Assembly (NCBI RefSeq): GCF_014764705.1
Contig: NZ_JACXXG010000004.1
Coordinates: 124,001 to 188,000 of the forward strand
Source: Stutzerimonas kunmingensis
GTDB taxonomy: Bacteria > Pseudomonadota > Gammaproteobacteria > Pseudomonadales > Pseudomonadaceae
Direction: 5' to 3'
Length of the DNA stretch: 64,000 nt
In this document: piece after piece, positions 28,860-40,910 of the stretch
How positions within the stretch are numbered: the first letter of the stretch is position 1
How the letters are laid out: each line of letters begins with the position of its first letter
The notes under the pieces: generated by a model
Told to the model about the DNA's origin: nothing
What the model saw: the letters and a program-made list of their open reading frames with translations, nothing else
The model's database searches: none
Position numbers and translations under genes: made by a program

Positions 28860-28894
28860 TCGGGCCTGAATCCCCTTATAGGAGTATTGAACTC

Positions 28895-29152
28895 ATGGCA
28901 CACAAAAAAGCTGGCGGTTCTACCCGCAACGGTCGCGACTCAGAAGCCAAACGCCTTGGCGTGAAGATGTACGGCGGCCAGGCCATCAAGGCCGGCAACA
29001 TCATCGTGCGTCAGCGCGGCACCCAGTTCCATGCCGGTTACGGCGTTGGCATGGGTAAGGATCACACCCTGTTCGCAAAAGTGGAAGGCGTGATCAAGTT
29101 CGAAGTGAAGGGCGCTTTTGGCCGTCGCTACGTGAGCGTCGTCGCAGCCTAA
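28895..29152 (+). CDS. rpmA: 50S ribosomal protein L27
   Basis: 85 residues, starting [24 protein letters not shown], the N-terminus that reaches the peptidyl-transferase centre. Full length. Followed by a strong terminator before obgE. Confidence 0.98.
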   Translation: MAHKKAGGSTRNGRDSEAKRLGVKMYGGQAIKAGNIIVRQRGTQFHAGYGVGMGKDHTLFAKVEGVIKFEVKGAFGRRYVSVVAA

Positions 29153-29169
29153 CTGCGTCGTTGCTGGAA

Positions 29170-29197
29170 AAGCCCTGTCATGCGACGGGGCTTTTTT
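29170..29197 (+). terminator. Rho-independent terminator of rplU-rpmA
   Basis: AAGCCCTGTC / GACGGGGCTT stem (one G-T pair), loop ATGC, followed by TTTTTTG. About 17 nt past the rpmA stop. Confidence 0.9.
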
Positions 29198-29294
29198 GTT
29201 TCTGTATCCTGTGAGGCTCTTGCAAAGAACTGCTCGGTGCTCATTCAGTTTTCGCTGGGTTTTTTGCAAGACCCTTACGTTTCTTGTTTCCTAA

Positions 29295-30539
<1,245 letters not shown>

Positions 30540-30644
30540 GTCGAACCCCGGGCCGCTGCGCGGCCTGGTCAGGCGAGTGGTCGGTGGGCTGCCTCGTGCG
30601 CAGTCCGATCCGGAAGTGTTTTGGCCGTATAGAAGGCGGGAACG

Positions 30645-31763
30645 ATGCGGGACAAGGTGAGCGGTGCGCGGCGCTGGGTGGTCAAGATCGGCAGTGCGCT
30701 GCTGACCGCCGACGGCCGCGGGCTCGATCAGGCTGCGATGGCGGTCTGGGTCGATCAGATGGTGGCCTTGCGCGAGGCTGGTGTGGAGCTCGTGCTGGTG
30801 TCGTCGGGTGCGGTTGCTGCGGGCATGAGTCGTCTTGGCTGGAGCTCTCGACCGAAGGCTGTGCATGAGTTGCAGGCGGCCGCCGCTGTCGGACAGATGG
30901 GCTTGATTCGCGCCTGGGAATCCAGCTTCGCTCGCTGCGATCAGCAGACGGCGCAAATTCTTGTCACCCACGACGATCTCTCGGACCGCAAGCGCTATCT
31001 CAATGCGCGCAGCACGCTGCGTACGCTCATCGATCTCGGTGTGGTGCCGGTCATCAACGAGAACGACACGGTGGTCACTGACGAAATCCGCTTTGGCGAC
31101 AACGACACGCTTGCTGCACTGGTCGCCAACCTGGTCGAGGCCGATCTGCTGGTCATCCTGACCGACCGGGACGGCATGTTCGACGCCGACCCGCGTTTCA
31201 GTCCTCAAGCCAATCTCATCAGTGAGGCGCGCGCCGACGATCCTGCGTTGGATGCAGTGGCTGGCGGCACGGGAGGGGCGCTGGGGCGTGGCGGCATGCA
31301 GACCAAGCTTCGTGCGGCGCGTCTGGCAGCGCGCTCTGGCGCGCATACGGTGATCGTTGGTGGGCGCATCGAGCAGGTGCTGGCGCGGCTCAAGGCGGGT
31401 GATCGCCTGGGTACGCTGCTGGCGCCGGAGTGCAGTCGGCATGCGGCGCGCAAGCAATGGTTGGCTGGGCACCTGCAGACTCGTGGCACGCTGACGCTGG
31501 ACGACGGTGCTGTGCACGCGCTGCGCCAGGGTAACCGCAGTCTGCTGCCGGTTGGGGTCAGGGCTGTGCAGGGGGCGTTTCGTCGTGGCGAGATGGTCGT
31601 CTGTGTCGGCCCGCAGGGTTCGGAGGTCGCGCGCGGTCTGGTGAACTACAGTGCAGCCGAGGCGCAGCGCATCCTTGGGCGGCCATCAGATGAAATTGAA
31701 AAGCTGCTCGGGTATGTCGACGAACCGGAGCTTATCCATCGCGACAACATGATTCTGGTCTGA
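30645..31763 (+). CDS. proB: Glutamate 5-kinase
   Basis: 372 residues. Amino-acid kinase domain (about 1-260) with [24 protein letters not shown] and [12 protein letters not shown]; a C-terminal PUA domain (about 280-372). First step of proline synthesis, phosphorylating glutamate, usually feedback-inhibited by proline. Lies 105 nt after obgE; the gap contains a GC-rich hairpin but no T-run. Confidence 0.97.
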   Translation: MRDKVSGARRWVVKIGSALLTADGRGLDQAAMAVWVDQMVALREAGVELVLVSSGAVAAGMSRLGWSSRPKAVHELQAAAAVGQMGLIRAWESSFARCDQQTAQILVTHDDLSDRKRYLNARSTLRTLIDLGVVPVINENDTVVTDEIRFGDNDTLAALVANLVEADLLVILTDRDGMFDADPRFSPQANLISEARADDPALDAVAGGTGGALGRGGMQTKLRAARLAARSGAHTVIVGGRIEQVLARLKAGDRLGTLLAPECSRHAARKQWLAGHLQTRGTLTLDDGAVHALRQGNRSLLPVGVRAVQGAFRRGEMVVCVGPQGSEVARGLVNYSAAEAQRILGRPSDEIEKLLGYVDEPELIHRDNMILV

Positions 31764-31770
31764 GGTGAGG

Positions 31771-32235
31771 ATGCGTTTAGCCAATTTTTCGCTGGTTTTT
31801 GGATTGCTCATCCCTTCGCTGGCGTTGGCCGAGCAGGTCGGTGAGGTGGATACGGTCTTCAAGTGGCTCGGGCCGAATCACAAGATCGTCGTGGAGGCGT
31901 TCGACGATCCCTTGGTCGATGGTGTGACCTGCTATCTGTCTCGCGCCAAGACCGGTGGAATCAAGGGCGGGCTGGGGCTCGCGGAGGATCGTGCCGAGGC
32001 GTCCATCGCCTGTCGCCAGGTCGGGCCGATTCGCATCAACGGCAAGCTCAAGGATGGCGATGTAGTGTTCAAGGAGCGCACCTCGCTGGTGTTCAAGACC
32101 ATGCAGGTGGTGCGCTTCTTTGATGAGTCGCGTAATACCTTGGTTTATCTGGTCTACAGCGATCGCGTCATCGAGGGTAGTCCGCAGAATGCGGTGACGG
32201 CGATTCCGATTTTGCCTTGGCCGGTTGCGCCGTAA
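31771..32235 (+). CDS. creA: CreA family periplasmic protein
   Basis: 154 residues from ATG 31771, 7 nt after proB. A signal peptide ([18 protein letters not shown]) is cut near residue 20. Family sequence: [67 protein letters not shown], with the two conserved cysteines of CreA. Function unknown; exported to the periplasm. Confidence 0.93.
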   Translation: MRLANFSLVFGLLIPSLALAEQVGEVDTVFKWLGPNHKIVVEAFDDPLVDGVTCYLSRAKTGGIKGGLGLAEDRAEASIACRQVGPIRINGKLKDGDVVFKERTSLVFKTMQVVRFFDESRNTLVYLVYSDRVIEGSPQNAVTAIPILPWPVAP

Positions 32236-32282
32236 CTTGCGCATCGGCCCATCCTTCGCGAGTGGGGCAAAATTTGGGCATA

Positions 32283-32309
32283 AAAAAACCGGCACTAGGC
32301 CGGTTTTTT
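32283..32309. terminator. Bidirectional terminator between creA and rpsT
   Basis: AAAAAACCGGC / GCCGGTTTTTT with loop ACTAG. T-runs exist on both strands, so it can stop both convergent units. Confidence 0.93.
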
Positions 32310-32322
32310 CAAGAACCTGCTG

Positions 32323-32601
32323 TTAGGCTGCAGCAGCTTCACCGAGGGCCTTGATGTGGCCGTTCAGGCGGCTCTTGTGACGAGCAGCTTTGTTCTTGTG
32401 GATGATGCCTTTGTCGGCCATGCGGTCAATGACCGGCACAGCAGCAGTGTAGGCTGCGCGAGCCTTGTCCAGGTCTTTGGCGTCGATGGCCTTGACCACA
32501 TTCTTGATGTAGGTACGAACCATGGAGCGCAAGCTGGCATTGTGGCTGCGACGCTTCTCAGCCTGAATTGCGCGTTTTTTGGCGGAAGGGCTGTTGGCCA
32601 C
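32323..32601 (-). CDS. rpsT: 30S ribosomal protein S20 (GTG start)
   Basis: 92 residues. The true N-terminus is (M)[25 protein letters not shown], which begins at GTG 32601 with GAGGAG 7 nt upstream. An ATG further upstream gives a non-family extension. In E. coli S20 also uses a non-ATG start, and that weak start is part of its autogenous control; the same may hold here. Binds 16S rRNA early in 30S assembly. Confidence 0.96.
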   Translation of the reverse strand: MANSPSAKKRAIQAEKRRSHNASLRSMVRTYIKNVVKAIDAKDLDKARAAYTAAVPVIDRMADKGIIHKNKAARHKSRLNGHIKALGEAAAA

Positions 32602-32823
32602 CGTCGAACTCCTCGAAAACTTGGGGGATTGCAAAGCAAATAAGGCCGCGAATCATGCCGACGCGAAGGGCGCTTGTCAAGCCCGGTCGAATGGCTTGAG
32701 AAGCTGGTCGGACAGAAGGGCTGCGGCTAAACTCGCCGCCTCTTTTCGTGTCGTAACTGGCCATCGATCCGGCCGGCGCTGAGCGCTCGGTCGATCAATC
32801 TCGCTGCAATTCTAGGAAGACAA

Positions 32824-34371
32824 ATGTCCGAAAAAACCGGCAAGGGCGGATTGTTGCGCTCCAGCGCCGTGGTCAGTGTCATGACCCTGCTGTCACGCGT
32901 GTTGGGCATGGTACGCGATATGGTCGTCGCCAGCTACTTCGGTTCGGGGGCTGCGGCCGACGCATTCTTCATTGCGTTCAAGATTCCCAACTTTCTGCGC
33001 CGGCTGTTTGCCGAGGGCGCATTCGCTCAGGCGTTCGTTCCGGTGCTTTCGGAATATCGCACCAAGCGCACGCTGCAGGACGTCAAGCAGTTGGTGGATC
33101 GCACCGCCGGCATGCTAGGGCTCATCCTTGCCGGGCTGACTGCGCTGGGCGTGCTGTTTGCGCCCTATGTGGTAATGGTCTTCGCGCCCGGCTTTCATGA
33201 TGATCCGGAGAAGATGCAGCTGGCTGGCGAGCTGCTGCGCATCACCTTTCCCTACCTGATGCTGATCTCGCTGACGGCGTTCACCTCCGGCGTGCTCAAC
33301 AGTTACGGGCATTTCGCGGTGCCGGGCTTCACGCCGGTGCTGCTCAATGTCTGCATGATCGCCTCGGCTGTGTTTCTCACGCCCTATTTCGATCAGCCGA
33401 TCATGGCGCTTGCCTGGGGCGTGTTCATTGCCGGTTTCGCCCAGCTGGCCTTCCAGCTGCCGTATGTCGCCAAGCTTGGCCTGCTGCCGCGGCCAAAGGT
33501 AAAGCGGGGCGACGAGGGCGTTCGACGCATCATGCTGCTGATGGTGCCGGCGCTGTTCGGTGTCTCGGTCAGTCAGATCAATCTGTTGCTGGATACAGTG
33601 CTGGCTTCCTTTCTGCAGACCGGCAGCGTGTCCTGGTTGTATTACGCCGATCGCCTGTCAGAGCTGCCGTTGGGGGCGTTTGGCATCGCGATTGGCACGG
33701 TGATCTTGCCGAGCTTGTCGCGCCAGCATGCCGGAGAAGATCCAAAGGCGTTCTCCGCAACGGTCGATTGGGCATTGCGCATGGTGCTGCTGGTAGGCGT
33801 TCCCGCTGCGCTGGCGCTGGGTATTCTCGCCGAGCCAATGATCGCCAGCCTGTTCTATTACGGCGCCATGAGCGAGGAGGCGGTGGTGCAATCGGCCAGG
33901 GCGCTGCAGGCCTATTCTCTCGGCGTGCTGGCGTTCATGCTGATCAAGGTGCTGGCGCCGGGTTTCTTCGCTCGTCAGGATCTGAAGACGCCGGTACGCG
34001 TCGCGGTCATTTGCATGGTCGCGAACATGGTAATGAACCTGATCCTGATCTGGCCGTTACAGCATGTCGGGCTGGCGCTGGCGACTTCGTTGTCGTCGAT
34101 GCTCAACGCTGTGCTGCTGTTCTGGGGGTTGTACAAGGTTGGCGTCTACCGTCCTGCACCGGGCTGGTGGCTGTTCGGGTTACGCCTGGCAGCTGCCTGT
34201 GCGGCGATGGTGGCGACGGTCTGGTGGCTTAACGTGCCGGCGCAGGAGTGGTTCGTCTGGGGCTGGCAGCAGCGAGCGCTGCGGTTGGGGATTCTCGTTT
34301 GCGCAGGGCTCGCGGCATTCGCCGCCGGGTTGTTGCTGACCGGGCTGCGACCGCGGCATTTGCGGCATTGA
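32824..34371 (+). CDS. murJ: Lipid II flippase MurJ (MviN)
   Basis: 515 residues, about 14 membrane helices. Starts with LLRSSAVVSVMTLLSRVLGMVRDMVVASYFG, the family signature with the essential arginine. FKIPNFLRRLFAEGAFAQAFVPVLSEY follows. It moves lipid II across the inner membrane for peptidoglycan synthesis. Divergent from rpsT; SD AGGAAGA. Confidence 0.97.
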   Translation: MSEKTGKGGLLRSSAVVSVMTLLSRVLGMVRDMVVASYFGSGAAADAFFIAFKIPNFLRRLFAEGAFAQAFVPVLSEYRTKRTLQDVKQLVDRTAGMLGLILAGLTALGVLFAPYVVMVFAPGFHDDPEKMQLAGELLRITFPYLMLISLTAFTSGVLNSYGHFAVPGFTPVLLNVCMIASAVFLTPYFDQPIMALAWGVFIAGFAQLAFQLPYVAKLGLLPRPKVKRGDEGVRRIMLLMVPALFGVSVSQINLLLDTVLASFLQTGSVSWLYYADRLSELPLGAFGIAIGTVILPSLSRQHAGEDPKAFSATVDWALRMVLLVGVPAALALGILAEPMIASLFYYGAMSEEAVVQSARALQAYSLGVLAFMLIKVLAPGFFARQDLKTPVRVAVICMVANMVMNLILIWPLQHVGLALATSLSSMLNAVLLFWGLYKVGVYRPAPGWWLFGLRLAAACAAMVATVWWLNVPAQEWFVWGWQQRALRLGILVCAGLAAFAAGLLLTGLRPRHLRH

Positions 34372-34421
34372 TCGACGATTCACGAGCGGAGCAAACCTGT
34401 CCGGGATGCGCGGCACGTGCG

Positions 34422-34427
34422 TATAAT
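34422..34427 (+). promoter_or_regulatory. -10 element before ribF
   Basis: A perfect TATAAT 29 nt upstream of the ribF start. The -35 region (GTCCGG at 17-nt spacing) is weak, so an activator or extended -10 (TGCGTATAAT) may compensate. Confidence 0.55.
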
Positions 34428-34455
34428 CGGCCACTTTTCAAGCAAGAAGTGCGGT

Positions 34456-35406
34456 ATGCAGCTGGTTCGAGGCCTTCACAATCTGCGACCCCGGCATCGG
34501 GGCTGCGTCGCCACCATCGGCAATTTCGACGGCGTGCACCGGGGGCATCAGGCCATCCTGGCGCGGCTGCGCGAGCGTGCGGCCGAATTGGGGCTGCCCA
34601 GCTGCGTAGTGATCTTCGAGCCGCAACCGCGTGAGTTCTTTTCGCCGGACAAGGCGCCGGCGCGGCTCACCCGCTTGCGTGAAAAACTGCAGCTGTTGAG
34701 CGAGCAGGGCGTCGATCTGGTGTTGTGTCTGGCCTTCAATCGCCGCCTGCGAGAGCTGAGTGCCGCTGAATTCGTCCACGCCACGCTGGTGGAAGGGTTG
34801 GGTGTACGGCATTTGGAAGTCGGTGACGATTTCCGTTTCGGTTGCGACCGTGCCGGCGATTTCGACTTCCTGCTCAAGGCCGGCGCGGCCGAAGGCTTCT
34901 CGGTCGAGGCCGCCACCACCATTGAGGTGGACGGCGAGCGGGTCAGTAGCACGCGGCTGCGCCAGGTGCTGGCGGAGGGTGACCTGGCCTGCGCCGAAGC
35001 ACTGCTCGGCAGACCGTTCGGTATCACCGGCCGGGTCATGCACGGGCAGAAACTGGGCCGCCAGCTCGGCGCGCCAACTGCCAATGTGCAGCTCAAACGC
35101 CGCAACACGCCGCTGAGTGGCGTGTTTCTGGTCAGTCTCGAGCTGGACGACAAGTCGCTTGCCGGTGTCGCCAACATCGGCATGCGACCCACGGTCGAAA
35201 GTGACGGTAAACCACACTTGGAAGTGCATCTGCTCGATTATCAGGGCGACCTGTATGGGCGTCTGGTGCAGGTCACCTTCCATCGCAAGCTGCGCGACGA
35301 GCAGCGTTTCGCCTCGCTGGAGGCGCTCAAGACGGCGATCGAAGCCGACATCGCCGCTGCCCGTGAATACTGGCGGGCTTCACCCCTCATGACGAGTCAG
35401 GACTGA
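34456..35406 (+). CDS. ribF: Bifunctional riboflavin kinase / FAD synthetase
   Basis: 316 residues from ATG 34456 ([12 protein letters not shown]). N-terminal nucleotidyl-transferase with [14 protein letters not shown] (HxGH-like) and C-terminal flavokinase with [29 protein letters not shown] and the [10 protein letters not shown] motif. Makes FMN and FAD from riboflavin. Ends 1 nt before ileS, in an operon with ileS-lspA-fkpB-ispH. Confidence 0.96.
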   Translation: MQLVRGLHNLRPRHRGCVATIGNFDGVHRGHQAILARLRERAAELGLPSCVVIFEPQPREFFSPDKAPARLTRLREKLQLLSEQGVDLVLCLAFNRRLRELSAAEFVHATLVEGLGVRHLEVGDDFRFGCDRAGDFDFLLKAGAAEGFSVEAATTIEVDGERVSSTRLRQVLAEGDLACAEALLGRPFGITGRVMHGQKLGRQLGAPTANVQLKRRNTPLSGVFLVSLELDDKSLAGVANIGMRPTVESDGKPHLEVHLLDYQGDLYGRLVQVTFHRKLRDEQRFASLEALKTAIEADIAAAREYWRASPLMTSQD

Positions 35407-35407
35407 A

Positions 35408-38239
35408 ATGACCGATTACAAAGCGACCCTCAATCTGCCGTCCACGGCATTTCCGATGAAGGCCGGTCTGCCACAGCGCGAGCCGGAGATTCTGCAGCGC
35501 TGGAACAGCATTGACCTGTACCGGAAGCTGCGGCAGATCGGCGAAGGTCGCCCGAAGTTCGTCCTGCACGATGGCCCGCCGTATGCCAACGGCAATATTC
35601 ACATTGGCCACGCGGTGAACAAGGTGATCAAGGACATGATCGTCCGCTCGCGCACCCTGGCTGGTTTCGACGCGCCCTATGTGCCGGGTTGGGATTGCCA
35701 CGGTCTGCCGATCGAGCACAAGGTCGAGACCACCTTCGGCAAGAACCAGCCGGCCGATCTGACCCGCGAGCGTTGCCGTGCCTACGCGGCCGAACAGATC
35801 GAAGGGCAGAAGGCCGACTTCATCCGCCTCGGCGTCCTGGGTGACTGGGACAACCCGTACAAGACCATGGACTTTGCCAATGAAGCGGGCGAAATCCGTG
35901 CCCTGGCAAAACTGGTCGAAGGCGGCTTCGTCTTCAAGGGCCTGAAGCCGGTGAACTGGTGCTTCGACTGCGGTTCGGCGCTGGCCGAGGCGGAGGTCGA
36001 ATATCAGGACAAGAAATCCGATGCCATCGACGTCGCCTTCGAAGTCGAGGATGCCGACAAGCTGGCTGTTGCGTTCGGTCTGCCGAATCTGGCCAAGCCT
36101 GCCAGCATCGTGATCTGGACCACCACGCCCTGGACCATTCCGGCCAACCAGGCACTGAACGTGCACCCCGAGTTCGTCTATGCGCTGGTCGACACCGGCG
36201 AGCGCCTGCTGGTGCTGGCCGAGGAACTGGTCGAGTCCTGCCTGCAGCGCTACGGTCTGACTGGTGACATCATCGCCCGTTGCGAAGGCAAGGTGCTGGA
36301 GCTGATCCGCTTCCGTCATCCGTTCTATGAGCGCTTCGCCCCGATCTACCTGGCCGATTACGTGGAAACCGGTGCCGGTACCGGTATCGTCCACTCGGCG
36401 CCGGCCTACGGCGAGGACGACTTCCGCTCCTGCAAGCACTACGGGATGGAGAACGACGACATCCTTGGCCCGGTGCAGAGCAACGGCGTCTACGTCTCCG
36501 ACCTGCCGTTCTTTGGTGGACAGTTCATCTGGAAAGCGAACCCGGCTATTGTCGAGAAGCTCGCCGAGGTCGGCGCGCTGCTCAAGCACGAGTCGATCCA
36601 GCACAGCTACATGCACTGCTGGCGGCACAAGACGCCGCTGATCTACCGCGCCACGGCGCAGTGGTTCGTCGGTATGGACAAGGTCGCCCATGACGGCAGC
36701 TCGCTGCGCCGCCGTGCACTGGATGCCATCGAGCAGACCGAGTTCGTCCCGGCCTGGGGCCAGGCGCGCCTGCACGGCATGATCGCCGGGCGTCCGGACT
36801 GGTGCATCTCGCGCCAGCGCACCTGGGGCGTGCCGATCCCGTTCTTCCTGCACAAGGAAAGCGGCGAGCTGCATCCGCGTACCGTCGAGCTGATGGAAGC
36901 CGTGGCGCAGCGTGTGGAGCAGGGCGGTATCGAGGCCTGGTCGAAGCTCGACGCAGCCGAGTTGCTCGGCGACGAAGCGGCGCAGTACGAGAAGATCACC
37001 GACACCCTCGATGTCTGGTTCGATTCCGGCACCACCCACTGGCATGTGATGCGCGGCTCGCACCCCATGGGTCACGAAAGCGGCCCGCGTGCCGATCTCT
37101 ATCTGGAAGGCTCCGACCAGCATCGCGGCTGGTTCCATTCATCGCTGCTGACCGGCGCGGCCATCGATGGTCATGCACCGTACAAGGGCCTGCTGACCCA
37201 CGGCTTCACCGTGGACGAGAACGGCCGCAAGATGTCCAAATCCCTCGGCAACGTCATCGCGCCGCAGGAAATAACCGACAGCATGGGCGCCGACATCCTG
37301 CGTCTGTGGGTCTCGGCCACCGACTATTCCGGCGAGATGGCGGTATCCAAGCAGATCCTGCAGCGCAGCGCCGATGCCTACCGTCGTATCCGCAACACCG
37401 CACGCTTCCTGCTCTCGAATCTCGACGGCTTCGATCCCGCGCAGCACATGGTGCCGAATGATCAGCTGATCGCCCTGGACCGCTGGGCCATCGACCGCGC
37501 ACTGCTGCTGCAGCAGGAGATCGAGGAGGCCTACACCACCTATCGCTTCTGGAACGTCTACCAGAAGGTGCACAACTTCTGCGTGCAGGAGTTGGGCGGC
37601 TTCTATCTGGACATCATCAAGGACCGCCAATACACCACTGGTGCGGACAGCCTGCCGCGTCGCTCCTGCCAGACCGCGCTGTATCACATCGCCGAGGCGC
37701 TGGTGCGCTGGATCGCGCCGATCCTGGCCTTCACCGCCGAGGAAATCTGGCAGTACCTGCCGGGCGAGCGCAACGAATCGGTGATGCTCAATACCTGGTA
37801 CACGGGCCTGACCGCGCTACCACAGGAAGCCGAGCTCGATCGCGCTTTCTGGGACAAGGTCATGGCGGTCAAGACCGCGGTGAACAAGGAACTGGAAAAC
37901 CAGCGTGCGGCCAAGACCATTGGCGGCAATCTGCAGGCGGAAGTCACGCTGTATGCAGAAGGCGCGCTGGCTGCGGAGTTGGCCAAGCTGGGCAACGAAC
38001 TGCGCTTCGTGCTGATCACCTCTGCCGTAGATATCGCACCACTGGCTCAGGCCCCAGCCGAGGCCGTGGAGAGCGAGCTGGCCGGCCTCAAGCTGGTGGT
38101 CCGCAAGACCGGACATAGCAAGTGTGGTCGTTGCTGGCACCATCTGCCGGACGTTGGTACGCATGCCGAGCATCCGGACATCTGCGGTCGCTGTGTGGAG
38201 AATATCGAAGGCGCTGGTGAGGTCCGTCACTATGCGTGA
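35408..38239 (+). CDS. ileS: Isoleucyl-tRNA synthetase
   Basis: 943 residues. HIGH motif in [15 protein letters not shown] (about 57-71), KMSKS in [12 protein letters not shown] (about 603), editing domain in between ([17 protein letters not shown]) and a C-terminal zinc site with CGRCWHHLP and CGRCVENI. Charges tRNA-Ile and edits valine. Confidence 0.98.
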   Translation: MTDYKATLNLPSTAFPMKAGLPQREPEILQRWNSIDLYRKLRQIGEGRPKFVLHDGPPYANGNIHIGHAVNKVIKDMIVRSRTLAGFDAPYVPGWDCHGLPIEHKVETTFGKNQPADLTRERCRAYAAEQIEGQKADFIRLGVLGDWDNPYKTMDFANEAGEIRALAKLVEGGFVFKGLKPVNWCFDCGSALAEAEVEYQDKKSDAIDVAFEVEDADKLAVAFGLPNLAKPASIVIWTTTPWTIPANQALNVHPEFVYALVDTGERLLVLAEELVESCLQRYGLTGDIIARCEGKVLELIRFRHPFYERFAPIYLADYVETGAGTGIVHSAPAYGEDDFRSCKHYGMENDDILGPVQSNGVYVSDLPFFGGQFIWKANPAIVEKLAEVGALLKHESIQHSYMHCWRHKTPLIYRATAQWFVGMDKVAHDGSSLRRRALDAIEQTEFVPAWGQARLHGMIAGRPDWCISRQRTWGVPIPFFLHKESGELHPRTVELMEAVAQRVEQGGIEAWSKLDAAELLGDEAAQYEKITDTLDVWFDSGTTHWHVMRGSHPMGHESGPRADLYLEGSDQHRGWFHSSLLTGAAIDGHAPYKGLLTHGFTVDENGRKMSKSLGNVIAPQEITDSMGADILRLWVSATDYSGEMAVSKQILQRSADAYRRIRNTARFLLSNLDGFDPAQHMVPNDQLIALDRWAIDRALLLQQEIEEAYTTYRFWNVYQKVHNFCVQELGGFYLDIIKDRQYTTGADSLPRRSCQTALYHIAEALVRWIAPILAFTAEEIWQYLPGERNESVMLNTWYTGLTALPQEAELDRAFWDKVMAVKTAVNKELENQRAAKTIGGNLQAEVTLYAEGALAAELAKLGNELRFVLITSAVDIAPLAQAPAEAVESELAGLKLVVRKTGHSKCGRCWHHLPDVGTHAEHPDICGRCVENIEGAGEVRHYA

Positions 38240-38275
38240 TATGCGCCGGACGATCAGCGGGCCGGAGGCTGTGCA

Positions 38276-38779
38276 ATGAGTGCGCGTTTCGGTCGGCTCG
38301 CCTGGCTGTGGCTCAGTGTGCTGGTGATCGCCTTCGATCAGGCGACCAAACACTACTTTGAGGCCAACTTCAGCCTGTACCAGAAGGTCGACGTGATTCC
38401 GGGCTACTTCGCCTGGACGCTGGCCTACAACACGGGGGCGGCGTTCAGCTTCCTTGCCGATCATGGTGGCTGGCAGCGTTGGCTGTTTGCGGTGATCGCA
38501 GTTGGTGTCAGTGTCGTGCTGGTGGTCTGGCTGAAGCGACTGAAAGCAAACGAAACCTGGCTGGCAGTAGCGTTGGCGCTGGTGTTGGGCGGCGCGCTGG
38601 GCAATCTCTACGATCGCGTGGTGTTAGGCCATGTAGTCGATTTCATTCTGGTGCATTGGCAGAACCGCTGGTATTTCCCGGCGTTCAATATCGCTGATAG
38701 CGCCATCACCGTCGGTGCCGTCATGCTGGCGCTGGACATGTTCAAGGGCAACAAGACCGGAGAAGCTGCACATGACTGA
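38276..38779 (+). CDS. lspA: Lipoprotein signal peptidase
   Basis: 167 residues, four membrane helices. The catalytic aspartates are in GNLYDRVVLGHVVDFI and FNIADSAITVG. Cuts prolipoproteins ahead of the lipid-modified cysteine in the inner membrane. The stop overlaps the fkpB start by 8 nt. Confidence 0.97.
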   Translation: MSARFGRLAWLWLSVLVIAFDQATKHYFEANFSLYQKVDVIPGYFAWTLAYNTGAAFSFLADHGGWQRWLFAVIAVGVSVVLVVWLKRLKANETWLAVALALVLGGALGNLYDRVVLGHVVDFILVHWQNRWYFPAFNIADSAITVGAVMLALDMFKGNKTGEAAHD

Positions 38780-39209
38780 ACAGCGCATTGGGCCGGACAA
38801 GGAAGTCACCCTGCATTTCGCGCTTGGCCTGGAAACGGGCGAGCTGGTTGACAGCACGTTCGACAAGAAGCCAGCAACCTTCAAGGTGGGTGACGGCAAC
38901 CTGCTGCCAGGCTTCGAGCAGCAGCTCTACGGCCTCAAGGTGGGCGACAAACGCACCCTGCAGATTGCTCCGGAGCAGGGCTTCGGCCAGGTCAACCCGC
39001 AGAATGTGCAGGTCATGCCGCGCAGCCAGTTCGAAGGAATGGAGCTCTCGGAGGGTTTGATGGTGAGCTTCCAGGATGCGGCGCGTACCGAGCTGCCGGG
39101 TGTGGTGAAGGCGTTCGACGAGAGTCAGGTCACCGTAGACTTCAATCATCCATTGGCTGGCAAGATCCTGACCTTCGAGGTCGAGATCATCGACGTCAAA
39201 CCGGTGTAA
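38772..39209 (+). CDS. fkpB: FKBP-type peptidyl-prolyl isomerase FkpB/SlpA
   Basis: 145 residues from ATG 38772. Sequence VTLHFALGLETGELVDSTFDKKPATFKVGDGNLLPGFEQQLYGLKVGDK, then the insert-in-flap domain EQGFGQVNPQNVQVMPRSQF and the terminal DFNHPLAGKILTFEVEI. SlyD-type without a histidine-rich tail. Standard position between lspA and ispH. Confidence 0.95.
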   Translation: MTEQRIGPDKEVTLHFALGLETGELVDSTFDKKPATFKVGDGNLLPGFEQQLYGLKVGDKRTLQIAPEQGFGQVNPQNVQVMPRSQFEGMELSEGLMVSFQDAARTELPGVVKAFDESQVTVDFNHPLAGKILTFEVEIIDVKPV

Positions 39210-39325
39210 CCGGAAGCCGGGAGGATTGCTTCCCTCCCGCTGGCTGATACAGGGCGTCGGAGTACGCCTGTGCCGTATCGCGTTACACTCACCCGTCATC
39301 AAGCCTTCGCGTGCCGAGACTTACC

Positions 39326-40270
39326 ATGCAAATCAAACTCGCCAACCCTCGCGGCTTCTGCGCGGGTGTGGATCGCGCCATCGAAATCGTCAACCGGGCC
39401 CTGGAAGTTTTCGGGCCGCCGATCTATGTGCGGCATGAAGTGGTGCACAACAAGTTCGTGGTCGAAGACCTGCGTGCGCGTGGGGCGATCTTCGTCGAAG
39501 AGCTGGACCAGGTGCCGGACGACGTCATTGTCATCTTCAGTGCCCATGGCGTCTCCCAGGCTGTGCGGCTGGAGGCGGAGAAGCGTGGTTTGAAGGTTTT
39601 CGACGCCACCTGTCCGCTGGTGACCAAGGTGCATCTGGAAGTCGCCAAGTACAGTCGTGATGGGCGTGAGTGCATCTTGATCGGTCATCAGGGCCACCCG
39701 GAAGTCGAAGGCACTATGGGCCAGTACGATGCGCGCAACGGTGGCGCGATCTACCTGGTTGAAGACGAGGAAGACGTCGCCCAGCTGCAAGTGCGCGACC
39801 CCGAGGCGCTGGCCTTTGTCACCCAGACAACGCTCTCCATGGATGACACCAGCCGTGTCATCGACGCGCTGCGCAGCAAGTTCCCAAGCATCGGCGGCCC
39901 GCGCAAGGATGACATCTGCTACGCCACCCAGAATCGCCAGGATGCGGTGAAGCAACTGGCCGATGAATGCGATGTGGTTCTGGTCGTGGGCAGCCCGAAT
40001 AGCTCGAACTCTAACCGCCTGCGCGAACTCGCCGAGCGGATGAGCACGCCGGCTTATCTCATCGACGGCGCCGAAGACCTTAAGCGCGAATGGTTCGAGA
40101 ACATCGAGCGTATCGGTATCACCGCCGGTGCATCAGCCCCTGAAGTGCTGGTGCGTGGGGTGATCGAGCGGCTCCGTGAGTGGGGCGCTACTGGGATGGA
40201 CGAGCTGGAAGGGCGGCCGGAGAACGTGACGTTCTCCATGCCGAAGGACTTGCGGGTCAAAGCGCTCTAG
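39326..40270 (+). CDS. ispH: 4-hydroxy-3-methylbut-2-enyl diphosphate reductase
   Basis: 314 residues from ATG 39326. The three [4Fe-4S] cysteines are in [11 protein letters not shown] (12), [11 protein letters not shown] (near 96) and [11 protein letters not shown] (near 200). Last step of the MEP isoprenoid pathway, giving IPP and DMAPP. Its TAG stop shares the CTAG palindrome with the stop of the convergent fimT gene. Confidence 0.97.
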   Translation: MQIKLANPRGFCAGVDRAIEIVNRALEVFGPPIYVRHEVVHNKFVVEDLRARGAIFVEELDQVPDDVIVIFSAHGVSQAVRLEAEKRGLKVFDATCPLVTKVHLEVAKYSRDGRECILIGHQGHPEVEGTMGQYDARNGGAIYLVEDEEDVAQLQVRDPEALAFVTQTTLSMDDTSRVIDALRSKFPSIGGPRKDDICYATQNRQDAVKQLADECDVVLVVGSPNSSNSNRLRELAERMSTPAYLIDGAEDLKREWFENIERIGITAGASAPEVLVRGVIERLREWGATGMDELEGRPENVTFSMPKDLRVKAL

Positions 40271-40779
40271 AAGGCTTCGCAACCGCTGACGGCGATCGCC
40301 GAAACCCGCCCTGCATTGTTCAGGCGCAACTTGTAGCCCTTGCCGCCGTCGTTCTGGCAGAGCGCCAGCGTGCCCATCTGGTAGGCGCCATTGACCAGGG
40401 TAGCCCTGCCGCTCGGGGTGTAGCGAATGTAGCTTTGCACGGGGGTGTTGCCGGAAAGGGACAGCCCGTTTCGCACTGGCGCCGCATCCCTCAGCACTCG
40501 CTCGTGTGCTTGCACGATGCCGTCATGGTTGGCATCGAGGAAGACCTGCCATCCATTCTGCCAGCGGCTCTGCTTGGGGGTGATCGATACGCTGCTGCCG
40601 GTGCGGATCGCTTCCTGCCGCGCGTAGGCCAGGCTTCCCCGTAGCGTTGAAAGATAGTTGGAAAGCTCTTGGTCCTGTCTCAGCCTACCCATCCCCGGTA
40701 TTGCGATCAGGGAAAGAATGCTGATTATCGAAAGTGTGACAAGTAACTCTACGAGACTAAGTCCCTTTGATGTAAGCAT
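40267..40779 (-). CDS. fimT: FimT-like type IV pseudopilin (GspH/FimT)
   Basis: 170 residues. Prepilin peptidase site [26 protein letters not shown] with Glu at +5, then a GspH-type globular domain and a C-terminal disulfide pair (LCQND ... SGCEAF). Convergent with ispH and divergent from fimU. FimT of other species binds DNA at the pilus tip during natural transformation. The C-terminal motif here reads NAGRVSAI rather than the GRxR reported for DNA-binding FimT, so DNA binding is uncertain. Could also be named a second FimU-like minor pilin. Confidence 0.85.
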   Translation of the reverse strand: MLTSKGLSLVELLVTLSIISILSLIAIPGMGRLRQDQELSNYLSTLRGSLAYARQEAIRTGSSVSITPKQSRWQNGWQVFLDANHDGIVQAHERVLRDAAPVRNGLSLSGNTPVQSYIRYTPSGRATLVNGAYQMGTLALCQNDGGKGYKLRLNNAGRVSAIAVSGCEAF

Positions 40780-40910
40780 GGCGTCCTGCCTGTCTGTGAT
40801 CTGGCAGATGAGTGCCAGTCGTCTGGCTTTCGCCTCCGACCATCTGCCTTGGAATGAATATCCAAACGGACCAGAGAATACTGTCAGCGCATCTCAAGGG
40901 GAAGGTTTGC

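Noticed and set aside
30540-30644. Terminator between obgE and proB
   Set aside because: A GC-rich hairpin is present but lacks a T-run, and proB could be read from obgE.
35387-37138. 583-codon minus-strand frame opposite ileS
   Set aside because: Same cause; the ileS HIGH and KMSKS motifs are on the plus strand.
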